Shown here in pieces: positions 1 to 7,618 of a stretch of 54,518 nt of DNA. The stretch is from Nitrospirota bacterium (lineage in GTDB: Bacteria; Nitrospirota; Thermodesulfovibrionia; Thermodesulfovibrionales; UBA6898). Every line of letters begins with the position of its first letter. Position 1 is the stretch's first letter. The translations under genes and the position numbers were made by a program. Where the stretch lies: the NCBI GenBank assembly GCA_021811105.1, contig JAJZPM010000019.1, positions 1-54,518 on the forward strand. The letters run 5' to 3'. The notes below the pieces were generated by a model, which saw only the letters and a list, made by a program, of their open reading frames with translations, had not been told where the DNA came from and searched no databases.

Positions 1-2
1 TG

Positions 3-496
3 TATACCCAGCCCCCAGTCGTCCGGTCCTCTGGCATTATCTGCGACCAGAGCATCATGTTGAACGGCTACTACAGTCATTGTCATTACCCCGAACATTT
101 GCGCCGTATCCGCTTCAAAGATACCGAGAAAGACAAGACGCTGATCTTTATTACAAACAACACAACGCTACCAGCTCTCACAATCGAAGCACTCTACAAA
201 AGCCGGGGCAGATCGAACTGTTCTTCAAGTGGATCAAACAGCATCTCCGTATCAAACGGTTCTATGGCACATCAGAAAACGCAGTGAAGACCCAAATCTG
301 GATCGCCGTTTCCGTGTATGTACTCATCGCGATCATCAAGAAAAAGCTCAATCTCGATGCTTCCCTCTATACTTTGCTACAGATTCTCTCTGTCACCCTT
401 TTCGAAAAAATGCCTCTACAACAGGCAGTTCAGACAATAGAGGAACGCTCAATTATGATAGAAAACCAAAACCAGTTGAATTTATTCACTTCTTAG
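3..496 (+). pseudogene. IS4-family transposase, C-terminal part, frameshifted
   Basis: This is the C-terminal part of a DDE transposase; the 5' part lies outside the window. Reading from base 3 gives a protein running through ICDQ to ALYKSR. The frame then breaks at about 205, and the rest (QIELFFKWIKQHLRIKRFYG and onward, stop at 496) continues in the frame that begins at base 80. Restoring one lost T, so that the codon after CGG is TGG, rebuilds Y-KS-R-WQI-E-LFFKWI-K. That is the IS4-family YREK signature, which carries the catalytic Glu. The single-base loss makes it a pseudogene unless it is a sequencing error. The sequence just after the stop may be near the right end of the element, but without the left end the inverted repeat cannot be confirmed. 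Confidence 0.88.
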
Positions 497-747
497 CCGG
501 ACACTAGCGTCCCGCTACATCTTCTTTATCACCACCTTCCAAGACTTATCTTTCACACAGTCCCGACGACCTGTTTCCCGAATTTCTGATGTAGGATTCC
601 GCCTTGATGTCACCCTTCCTCTTGTGCTGATTCGCCGCCGGTGCTATAGTTGATCAAGGGGATACCAGCGATGGTAAAAAGCGATATGGGTTCACTGGGC
701 CTCTTTCTCCTATTTTGGGGCTATAATGGCGATCCCTCAAAAATATA

Positions 748-776
748 TTGATTTCCGATTCGGTATGCATTATATT
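748..776 (+). promoter_or_regulatory. Sigma-70-like promoter of the receiver gene
   Basis: A -35 box TTGATT (748-753), a 17-base spacer and a -10 box TATATT (771-776) lie just before the receiver gene. The predicted start of transcription falls close to the GGAAGGAA ribosome binding site at 781. Inferred from consensus match only. Confidence 0.5.
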
Positions 777-793
777 CCTTGGAAGGAATCAGA

Positions 794-1195
794 ATGGGGA
801 ACATTGAAGATCGGCAGCTCAGAGGGGGAACAGAGATAATCCTCCTGGTAGAAGACAATAGCGCAGCAAGAAAAGTTACGAAAATCATGCTGGAAGAGTT
901 AGGATACCGCGTAATAGAGGCCGTGGATGGCGAAGACGCGCTGAAAAAATTTCATACTAACAAAGACAAAATTCAACTTGTCATACTTGACGTCATTATG
1001 CCACATGGAAGCATCAAGCCAATCTACGACGAAATGCTTCTTATACGATCGGATATAAAGGCTATTTTCTTTAGCGGGTACACAGAAGACATCCTAAAAA
1101 GAAGTGGGATGATAGAAGAAGGACTGACCTTTCTTACAAAGCCTTTTCTGCCTGCAAAGCTTGCAAGCATGGTGAGAGAAGTGCTTGATACCTAA
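794..1195 (+). CDS. Stand-alone response regulator receiver domain
   Basis: This 133-residue protein is a single CheY-like receiver domain. It has the acidic cluster LLVEDN near the N-terminus, a phospho-acceptor Asp in VILDVIMP, an FFSGYT stretch in the conserved Thr/Ser region and the conserved Lys in LTKPF. It resembles the C-terminal receivers of hybrid histidine kinases, and no output domain is present. The start ATG at 794 is chosen because GGAAGGAA (781-788) sits at the right distance; the TTG at 779 would overlap that site. The loop after the phospho-Asp (MPHGSIKPIYDE) departs from the usual MPxMxGxELYDE, so contacts with a partner kinase may be altered. No kinase is adjacent. Its partner is unknown. 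Confidence 0.85.
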   Translation: MGNIEDRQLRGGTEIILLVEDNSAARKVTKIMLEELGYRVIEAVDGEDALKKFHTNKDKIQLVILDVIMPHGSIKPIYDEMLLIRSDIKAIFFSGYTEDILKRSGMIEEGLTFLTKPFLPAKLASMVREVLDT

Positions 1196-1319
1196 AACAG
1201 TGGGACAAAGCCCGGCCCCTTCTACCAAGACGGCGCTAATAGTATTGCGCTTACCACGCAAGGAATAAAGCGCGGTACCGCTGCCGGGTTATCGCGCGAG
1301 AGTCTTTCCCCCTGCCGGC

Positions 1320-1497
1320 CTACCTGTCCACCGCTTCGATCCGTCCTTTCATGCCGAAGGCGGAATGAAAGGGCTTGTCGCAGTAATAATCGTATACTCC
1401 TTTCTCGGAGAGGGTGACGCTGACGTCGGTCACCTTCCCGGCGGGAAGTTCCGCGCTTTGGATCACTCTGCCAATGGCGCAAAAGATTTTTTTTCAT
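1320..1497 (-). pseudogene. Cupredoxin remnant with internal deletion
   Basis: Reading leftward, the segment ending at a TAG (1320-1322) encodes a typical cupredoxin C-terminus: GRVIQSAELPAGKV, then YDYYCDKPFHSAFGMKG. The copper ligands Cys, His and Met are spaced C-x4-H-x4-M, as in rusticyanin-like proteins. The only start nearby is ATG 1497, after a GGAGGAAAAC site. It reads MKKNLLRHWQS and is out of frame with this C-terminus. The signal peptide and the first beta strands, with the N-terminal His ligand, are missing. The simplest explanation is a deletion joining the extreme 5' end of the gene to its last third. It would have been a periplasmic electron carrier or copper protein. Confidence 0.75.
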
Positions 1498-1806
1498 GTT
1501 TTCCTCCCCTTTCTTTTTGTATGCACATACTCTCATCTCCAATGATATCAGATAAAAAGAGATGTTATAATGACCATAGCAATCCTTTACAGTTTCGCCC
1601 GGCTGCCGCTTCTGAACCGTGACATACGTGCTATACTGAAGGTCAATGCATGTATTGTTCCCCTTGCAGTTGCAAACAATTAAGGACCGGGCGGCATCCC
1701 GGGACGGATATGAGGCACGCATGCGCCCCGCGTAAAAAGACGCTATCCTCACCTCTCAAACGCGACATGGTACAATAGAAGAAAACAATATCGTGAGGGC
1801 AGCTTT
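1498..1806. other. Intergenic stretch without a gene
   Basis: This holds the leader of the broken cupredoxin (minus strand) and the upstream region of the next plus-strand gene, including a possible -10 (TACAAT near 1770) and a GAGGG ribosome binding site just before 1807. No protein-like reading frame is recognisable on either strand. Confidence 0.5.
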
Positions 1807-2343
1807 GTGATAGGATACGGAGATTTTTTGACAATTTTTAGCGGCACGGATTTTACGGTCGCAGAGCTGAGGAGATTTTATCATTCGGCAAAAAAGTCGG
1901 TAATCTTTCGGTCCCTCGGCAAACGCTCATGGCACGAGCTCTTCAAGCTCGAGGAGAGTTGTCAGTGGCCCGTTCTTCAGCGGATAGACGACCCTGCGCT
2001 GCCCATCTATCGGGGCGCCGACAAGGAATTACTCGATAGATTCCTGAGGTCGATTCGCGAAGGAAAATACCTCAGGTCGCGCAAGAACTCAATGGACAAA
2101 GTCCGCTATTGGTCGCTTCTTCAGTCGCTGATCTGGGAGCGAATAGACCTTTTCATCCATATCTTCGGTTTTTCGCAGGAAGACGTGAGGCACTGCGAAC
2201 TCGTGGCCGAACGGTACGAAAGGATCCTCGAAAGAAAGAAGAGGAACAAGAAAAAAATGATGCAGATCGGCATCGGGGCCGGGGCAGCCACGCTTGCCGG
2301 GGCAGCGGCAATCTGGTATTTCTCGAAAAAGGAGAAGAAATAG
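1807..2343 (+). CDS. Hypothetical protein with C-terminal membrane anchor
   Basis: This is a 178-residue protein of unknown family. The first 140 residues are soluble, charged and mostly helical in character, followed by a lysine-rich stretch (ERKKRNKKKMM). The single hydrophobic segment (IGAGAATLAGAAAIWYF) lies near the end with only a short Lys-rich tail after it. That layout fits a tail-anchored or single-pass inner-membrane protein with a cytoplasmic domain. The start GTG at 1807 has GAGGG upstream. It ends four bases from the convergent crotonase gene. I do not recognise any catalytic motif. Confidence 0.65.
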   Translation: MIGYGDFLTIFSGTDFTVAELRRFYHSAKKSVIFRSLGKRSWHELFKLEESCQWPVLQRIDDPALPIYRGADKELLDRFLRSIREGKYLRSRKNSMDKVRYWSLLQSLIWERIDLFIHIFGFSQEDVRHCELVAERYERILERKKRNKKKMMQIGIGAGAATLAGAAAIWYFSKKEKK

Positions 2344-2347
2344 CGGG

Positions 2348-3121
2348 CTATCGCCCCGTGAATTTGGGTTCTCTCTTTTCGAGGAATGCCTCAATCCCCT
2401 CTCTGTAGTCCTCGCCCGAGAAACAGTCGGCAAAAAATGCGGCCTCCTTTTGCAGCCCCTTCTTTATCTCCTGTTGTTCGTTTATCAATGCCTTCACCAG
2501 TCTGAGGGCGACCGGACTTTTTTTTGCGAGGAGTGCCGCGGTATCCTCCGCATTCCCGAGGAGTTCCCCGTCTTTCACCACACTGTTCACAAGCCCTATC
2601 GCGACCGCTTCCTCCGCACCGACAATCCTGCCGCTGAGGACCATATCCTTCGCCCTGCCGATCCCGACAATTCTGGCGAGACGCTGCGTACCGCCAAAAC
2701 CGGGTATCAGACCGAGGTTGACTTCTGGCTGGCCGAACTTCGCACCTGCGGAAGCGATCCGTACGTCGCAGGCAAGGGCTATCTCGCAGCCGGCGCCAAG
2801 GGCATAACCGTCCACCGCCGCAATAACGGGTTTCGACATCTTCTCGATCTGGTCGCATACCCCCTGTCCCAGCCCGGCAAATGTCCCCGCCTTTCCGGGG
2901 TCTTTCTCTTTCAGCTCACGCACGTCCGCGCCGGCGCAGAAATGCCGCATGCCGGTAATGATAACAACCCTCACCGATCCGTCGCGCTCGATCTCCGTGA
3001 GCAATGCTCCGAGCCTGCTCAGCGAGGGGGTATCGACAATATTCATGCGTTCAGGGTTGTCCAGGACGATCGTCCCGACCGCCCCTTTTCTTTCGATCCT
3101 CATTTTTTCAGCGGTACTCAT
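2348..3121 (-). CDS. Enoyl-CoA hydratase/isomerase (crotonase family)
   Basis: This 257-residue crotonase-fold enzyme hydrates trans-2-enoyl-CoA to 3-hydroxyacyl-CoA. The oxyanion-hole region HFCAGADVRELK and the block ALGAGCEIALACD are intact. So is GQPEVNLGLIPGFGGTQRL, so both catalytic Glu positions of hydratases are kept. It is the last gene of a four-gene minus-strand operon and overlaps the upstream 3-hydroxyacyl-CoA dehydrogenase gene by 14 bases. The context fits either beta-oxidation or butanoate (crotonyl-CoA) interconversion; chain-length preference cannot be read from sequence. Confidence 0.93.
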   Translation of the reverse strand: MSTAEKMRIERKGAVGTIVLDNPERMNIVDTPSLSRLGALLTEIERDGSVRVVIITGMRHFCAGADVRELKEKDPGKAGTFAGLGQGVCDQIEKMSKPVIAAVDGYALGAGCEIALACDVRIASAGAKFGQPEVNLGLIPGFGGTQRLARIVGIGRAKDMVLSGRIVGAEEAVAIGLVNSVVKDGELLGNAEDTAALLAKKSPVALRLVKALINEQQEIKKGLQKEAAFFADCFSGEDYREGIEAFLEKREPKFTGR

Positions 3122-3956
3122 AGAACCCCTCCCTGTTTTTCCTTCCGAGTTTCCCGGACGCCACCATTCTTCTCAGCAGAGGTGCTGGCCTGAACTTTTC
3201 CCCAAGCTCCGCTTCGAGGATCTCGAGTATCTCAAGACAGGTATCCAGCCCGATGAAATCTGCCAGCTCAAGCGGTCCCATGGGATGGTGGGCGCCGAGT
3301 TTCATCACCGTGTCGATGCCCTCTCGTGGCGCAACGCCTTCCTGGAGGCAAAAGACGGCCTCATTTATCAGCGGCATGAGCACCCGGTTAGAGACAAACC
3401 CGGGGGAGTCGTCGACCACTACTGGGACCTTCCCCATACTGTCGCAAACCTTCTTTGCGGTATCCACCGTACCTTGCGACGTGCGCACTCCCTTTACTAT
3501 CTCGACCAGCTTCATGACATAGGCAGGGTTCATGAAATGCATGCCTATGAACCGGTCGGGCCTCTTCGTGCTGCCGGCGAGTCTCGTGATCTGGATCGAA
3601 GAGGTGTTCGTCGCGAAGATCGTCTCCGGCGGACACAGAACGTCAAGTGCAGTGAATATCTCCTTTTTCGCCTCTTCCTTCTCTATCACCGCCTCGATCA
3701 CGAGGTCCGCGCCTCTGCAGTATTCAAGCGTCGACCCGGTCCGGATCCTGCCGACAATCGCGTTCTTACCGCCGCTTTCGAGCTTCCCTTCGGCCACGCG
3801 CGTTTCGAGCCTCCGCTCTATCTTCCCGAGTCCCTCGACAACCAATCCTTCGCTCACGTCTTCCAGAATCACATCGAAACCGCTCCCTGCAGCTGTCTGG
3901 GCTATCCCGCCGCCCATGGTACCCGCCCCTATCACCGCTATAGTTCTTATCTCCAT
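3108..3956 (-). CDS. hbd: 3-hydroxybutyryl-CoA dehydrogenase
   Basis: A 282-residue NAD(P)-dependent dehydrogenase that interconverts acetoacetyl-CoA and 3-hydroxybutyryl-CoA. The N-terminal dinucleotide site reads GAGTMGGGIAQTAA. The catalytic His lies in GMHFMNPAYVMKLVEI, and the C-terminal dimer domain carries GFVSNRVLMPLINEA and HPMGPLELADFIGLD. The length matches the stand-alone short form rather than the FadB fusion. It sits between the acyl-CoA dehydrogenase (9-base gap) and the crotonase (14-base overlap), as in classical butyrate-type operons. Confidence 0.94.
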   Translation of the reverse strand: MEIRTIAVIGAGTMGGGIAQTAAGSGFDVILEDVSEGLVVEGLGKIERRLETRVAEGKLESGGKNAIVGRIRTGSTLEYCRGADLVIEAVIEKEEAKKEIFTALDVLCPPETIFATNTSSIQITRLAGSTKRPDRFIGMHFMNPAYVMKLVEIVKGVRTSQGTVDTAKKVCDSMGKVPVVVDDSPGFVSNRVLMPLINEAVFCLQEGVAPREGIDTVMKLGAHHPMGPLELADFIGLDTCLEILEILEAELGEKFRPAPLLRRMVASGKLGRKNREGFYEYR

Positions 3957-3965
3957 CCCTTTCTT

Positions 3966-5141
3966 TTACCCCTCCTTCAGCGCCAGGTGCGCAATCAGGA
4001 GCCTCAACATGTCCGAGGTCCCCTCGCCGATCGTAAGAAGCCTCGCATCCCGCCAGTGTCTGTGGACGTCATGGGCGTCGGTGTACCCGTATCCGCCGTG
4101 GATCTGGATCGCCTGATCGCACACCTTCTGGCTCATTTCAGAGGAAAAAAGTTTTGCCTGTGACGCCTGCAGCGCAGCGTCCTCTCCCCTGAATTTCAAA
4201 TAAGCGGCGTGGCAGGTCATCAGTCGCGCCGCGCTTATCGCCGTGGCCATATCGGAGATCTTCTCCTGGACAAGCTGAAAATTCGCGATCTTCTCTCCGA
4301 ATGCCTCCCTTTTTTTGCTGTAGAAAACCGATTTTGCGAACGCCGCCTGGGCGATGCCCACGCCGATGGCGGCGATCGTCATCCGGCCGGAATTCAATAT
4401 CTGCTTTGCGTATTCGAGGCCCTTCCCTTCATCTCCCAGAAGGTCCTCCTCCGGCACAAGGCAGTCTTCAAGGCGGATAGCGGAAAGTTGATTGCCGCGG
4501 AAGCCGAGTTTCGGTATCGTCTTCATCACCTGAAAACCGCGCGCCCGGGAAGAGACAAGAAAGGCAGAGATGCCTTTATCGGCCTTCGCGAATACGAGTG
4601 AGAACTCAGCTTCTCCGGCGTTCGTGATCAGCATCTTGCTTCCGTTTAATATATACCCCTCTTTCGACCGCACCGCCTTCATACGGATGGCCCTCACATC
4701 CGATCCGCAGCATGGCTCGGTGAGCGCAAAGGCGATCAAACGCCTGCCTTCCGCCAGTCCCTCTTCCTTGAGAAACCTTGTTTTTTGTGTGTCACTTCCG
4801 AAGAGCCTGATGCCTTCGCAGATCATTCCCTGTATCGATACGTGAAGCGCGGTGTTCGCGCAGGCCTTTGCGAGCATCTCAAGGGCGGCTATGTATACCG
4901 GGAAAGGATAATTTCCGCCGCCGTATTCCCGGGGAAACGGTAGGCCGAATATTCCCTTCCCGGCCGTTCTGAGGAGGTTCTCTTTCGGGAACAACCCCTC
5001 CTGGTCCACCGATTTTGCGCCCGGCAGGATATCCCTTTCGCAGAAATCCCCGATCGAGTCGAGGACCCGGTGGTATTCCGGCATCCCGGGGAAAAGCATG
5101 TCGATAATGTTTCGCTGTTCCTTTGTATAAAACATCCTCAC
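3966..5141 (-). CDS. Acyl-CoA dehydrogenase
   Basis: A 391-residue FAD enzyme that oxidises acyl-CoA to enoyl-CoA or, in reverse, reduces crotonyl-CoA with ETF. The three ACAD regions are complete: a helical N-terminal domain, a central beta domain with FALTEPCCGSDV and KMLITNAGEA, and a C-terminal helical domain. The catalytic base Glu is in the short-chain-type position, IGEGTSDML. The start overlaps the thiolase stop as ATGA, so translation is probably coupled. No etfAB genes are in this window; the electron acceptor flavoprotein must be encoded elsewhere. Confidence 0.92.
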   Translation of the reverse strand: MRMFYTKEQRNIIDMLFPGMPEYHRVLDSIGDFCERDILPGAKSVDQEGLFPKENLLRTAGKGIFGLPFPREYGGGNYPFPVYIAALEMLAKACANTALHVSIQGMICEGIRLFGSDTQKTRFLKEEGLAEGRRLIAFALTEPCCGSDVRAIRMKAVRSKEGYILNGSKMLITNAGEAEFSLVFAKADKGISAFLVSSRARGFQVMKTIPKLGFRGNQLSAIRLEDCLVPEEDLLGDEGKGLEYAKQILNSGRMTIAAIGVGIAQAAFAKSVFYSKKREAFGEKIANFQLVQEKISDMATAISAARLMTCHAAYLKFRGEDAALQASQAKLFSSEMSQKVCDQAIQIHGGYGYTDAHDVHRHWRDARLLTIGEGTSDMLRLLIAHLALKEG

Positions 5142-6304
5142 CTCTCGACGATCATCGCAACTGCGTTGCCCCCGCCGAGGCAGAGAGTGGCGAGTCCCCT
5201 TTTCAACCCCTTTTCTTTCAGCGCGTAAAGGAGCGTCACCAGTATCCGGGCACCGCTGCAGCCAATGGGGTGTCCCATCGCAACCGCGCCTCCGTTTGCG
5301 TTCATCTTTCCCGCAGGGATGCCGAGCTCCCTCTCGATCACTATCGAAGCGGTCGAATAAGCCTCGTTATGCTCGAAGAGGTCGATGTCCGGGATGCCGA
5401 AGCCGGTTTTATCGAGAAGCCCCCGGACGACCGGGATCGGGGCCTCCATCACGTCTTCGGGCCGCATGCCGCCCACCGCGTAATCGATTATTCGCGCCAG
5501 AGGAGTGATGCCGAGTGCGTCCGCTCTCCTGCCTGACATAACGATCAGGGCGGCGGCCCCGTCACTCAGCTTCGAACAATTACCCGCCGTGAGGACGCCG
5601 TCTTTCTTGAAGACCGGCTGGAGTCTCGCCAGCTTTTGGAGCGATGTGTCAGCCCTTACGCATTCGTCCCTGTCGATTACTCCGTCTCCGGCCTTCACCG
5701 GGACAATCTCATCCCTGAACCTTCCCTCATCAGTTGCCGCGAGCGCCTTTTTGTTGCTGCTCAGACTGAATTCGTCGGCCTCATGCCTTGTGATGCCGTA
5801 TTTCTCCGCCACCCTCTCCCCGGTGATAGCCATATGAAAATCATTGTAGACGTCCCACAGTCCGTCGCTGAGCATAGCGTCCGTTGCCGGAGTGTGGCCC
5901 ATTCTCGCGCCCCATCTGAGGCTGCGGATGAGATATGGTGAGGCGCTCATGTTCTCCATCCCGCCCGCCACGACGATTTCCGCATCGCCTGCCTTCACCG
6001 CCTGCGCCGCGAGCATCACCGCCTTCAGTCCGGAGCCGCAGACCTTATTTACCGTAAACGCGCCCTTCTCGACGGGGATACCCGCATAAATCGCAGCCTG
6101 CCTCGCCGGGTTCTGACCGAGGCCGGCCGAGATCACATTGCCCATGATCACTTCGTCAACGTCCTGCGGGCCGATACCCGCCCTTCTCATTGCCTCCCGG
6201 ATCGCGACCTGGCCGAGCCGCGGGGCGGGGATGTCCCTGAACGCCCTTCCAAACCTGCCGACCGCGGTCCTCACGCCGCTCGCGATAACTGCCTCTTCCC
6301 TCAT
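5138..6304 (-). CDS. Acetyl-CoA acetyltransferase (thiolase)
   Basis: A 388-residue thiolase that condenses or cleaves acetoacetyl-CoA or longer 3-ketoacyl-CoA. The acyl-accepting Cys is in NKVCGSGLKAV, the His in AVAMGHPIGCSGAR and the second Cys in LCLGGGNAVAM. The start ATG at 6304 is preceded by GAGAGAGGTG at good spacing. An in-frame ATG at 6340 would add 12 unrelated residues and overlaps that site, so it is less likely. This is the first gene of the operon thiolase, acyl-CoA dehydrogenase, hbd, crotonase. The set can run as butanoyl-CoA synthesis or as beta-oxidation. Confidence 0.93.
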   Translation of the reverse strand: MREEAVIASGVRTAVGRFGRAFRDIPAPRLGQVAIREAMRRAGIGPQDVDEVIMGNVISAGLGQNPARQAAIYAGIPVEKGAFTVNKVCGSGLKAVMLAAQAVKAGDAEIVVAGGMENMSASPYLIRSLRWGARMGHTPATDAMLSDGLWDVYNDFHMAITGERVAEKYGITRHEADEFSLSSNKKALAATDEGRFRDEIVPVKAGDGVIDRDECVRADTSLQKLARLQPVFKKDGVLTAGNCSKLSDGAAALIVMSGRRADALGITPLARIIDYAVGGMRPEDVMEAPIPVVRGLLDKTGFGIPDIDLFEHNEAYSTASIVIERELGIPAGKMNANGGAVAMGHPIGCSGARILVTLLYALKEKGLKRGLATLCLGGGNAVAMIVER

Positions 6305-6363
6305 AACACCTCTCTCCACAACCCCTTTTAAGGGACTCATGCTTCAGTAGACCTTTTATCCGG

Positions 6364-6437
6364 AAAATCTCCCCTTTACCCCTCTTTGCCAAAGAGGGGT
6401 TTCTTCCCTTTGGCAAAGGGAGGTTAGGAGGGATTTT
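6364..6437. repeat. Double-hairpin intergenic repeat, copy 1
   Basis: AAAATC at 6364 pairs with GATTTT at 6432-6437. Between them lie two tight hairpins: CCCCTCTTT/AAAGAGGGG at 6379-6399 and TCCCTTT/AAAGGGA at 6405-6421. A similar element with the same two-hairpin plan lies at about 30023-30097. It sits between divergent genes and has no coding content. Confidence 0.7.
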
Positions 6438-6538
6438 ATAATTCAATACCGTCTTACTTTGAGACTTTTACTATTCGTGACACAGTATTACTAATCACAG
6501 TATATCAGCATTTTTTGATGTTCACACCGGGGGAGTAA

Positions 6539-6988
6539 ATGGACTTTGCGTTTTCTCCAGAGGAAGAGCGGTTCAGAAATTCCATCAGGGATTTCTGTGA
6601 GGAGACTATCGTCCCGATCGCAGGGGAAATCGATGAAAAAGGAGAAATCCCCCGCGATATCATTCAGGCGATGGGGGCCAGGGGCATCCTTGCAATGACT
6701 GTTTCAGAGGAATACGCCGGCGCCGGTGCCGGATTTATGAAGGCTGCTATCGCGACCGAGGAGATCGCCAGGGCCGACACGAGCATGGCTGCGTTCGAGA
6801 TCATCAAAGACGTAATGATATGGCACGGAGCATACGTTTACACAAAAGAGGCGGGACTCGAAAGAGGACTGAGGGGGGTAATGTCCTACCTCGTCGGCGC
6901 CGAAGGCGCGATGAATATCATGAGGACCATCATCGGCAAAGAACTACTGGGAAAAGATTTCGGGCCGGTGCAAAAGGGGAAAGAATAG
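6539..6988 (+). pseudogene. Acyl-CoA dehydrogenase with large in-frame internal deletion
   Basis: The 149-residue frame begins as a normal acyl-CoA dehydrogenase (MDFAFSPEEERFRNSIRDF to IARADTSMA). It then jumps at about residue 85-90 to the family's extreme C-terminus (MIWHGAYVYTKE, LRGVMSYLVGAEGAMNIMRT). Roughly 240 residues, containing the FAD-binding beta domain and most of the C-terminal helical domain, are absent. The result cannot be a working dehydrogenase. Frame, start (GGGGGAG before ATG 6539) and stop are intact, so a short protein could still be made. It is either a real deletion or an assembly collapse; the neighbouring complete acyl-CoA dehydrogenase is a different paralogue. 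Confidence 0.75.
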
Positions 6989-6997
6989 GGATCCGTG

Positions 6998-7522
6998 TCA
7001 TATCCCGAGCGTCTCCCTGCATTTCTCGCAAAAGCCCGGCCCTTTCGCATCGGTATCGGCGATGCTGTTCGAAAAAAACATCACGCATGCAGGATCGTCA
7101 CAGTGGTCCAGTCCCCAGATATGCCCGAGTTCGTGCACTGCCTCCTTTGCGGCCCGTTCTGCAAACAAAACGGGATCAGGAGTAAGACCATAAAATTCCT
7201 GTTTGATTCTGGCAAGGGAGATCACAGCCAGACCGGCAAAGATGTCCGCTTCCCCAAAGACATAATTAAGACCTGCCACAAAAAGGTCCGCATCTGTCAC
7301 ACCCAGCAGGATTTCATGCTCTCCTTGTCCTGATGCCCGCAACTCCCTGAGAAACGCGGCCGCTTGAAATTGCTTCCGCGCAGGATCGTAGGCATGGCGC
7401 GGTTCCGGCAATCCCTTTCCTTCAGATACCTTCACCTTGAAAATGGCTTCGAGTCCCTTCGAGATCGAATCAGTTATTTGGGGGGCGATACCCCCTATCG
7501 GCACTATGACGATCTTTTTCAT
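6998..7522 (-). CDS. Archaemetzincin-like zinc metallopeptidase
   Basis: A 174-residue protein of the archaemetzincin family. The zinc site is HELGHIWGLDHC, giving HExxHxxGxxHC. It is followed by DDPACVMFF, with the second Cys and Met, and a CEKC pair near the C-terminus that in known members binds a structural zinc. The start ATG 7522 (MKKIVIVPIG) follows GGAAGGAG closely; the longer frame to 7555 has no such site. There is no signal peptide, so it is probably cytoplasmic. The family is common in archaea and patchy in bacteria, and its substrate is not established. Confidence 0.9.
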   Translation of the reverse strand: MKKIVIVPIGGIAPQITDSISKGLEAIFKVKVSEGKGLPEPRHAYDPARKQFQAAAFLRELRASGQGEHEILLGVTDADLFVAGLNYVFGEADIFAGLAVISLARIKQEFYGLTPDPVLFAERAAKEAVHELGHIWGLDHCDDPACVMFFSNSIADTDAKGPGFCEKCRETLGI

Positions 7523-7618
7523 TCTCCTTCCAGTGTAGCAGACGGTCTGGCCCATGCAAAGCAGGAAAGGCTATTCCACCGCACCGCGGATGCGGCATGA
7601 GCCAGACCCTACAGTTTC

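Noticed and set aside
1222-1752. 176-codon minus-strand frame
   Set aside because: It reads through the cupredoxin remnant in the wrong frame, giving an Arg-rich shadow product.
2294-3193. Long plus-strand frame across the crotonase gene
   Set aside because: It is the antisense shadow of a complete enoyl-CoA hydratase; the product has no recognisable fold.
2949-4163. A 404-codon plus-strand frame
   Set aside because: It runs opposite to hbd and the acyl-CoA dehydrogenase, which have full family motifs and good starts.
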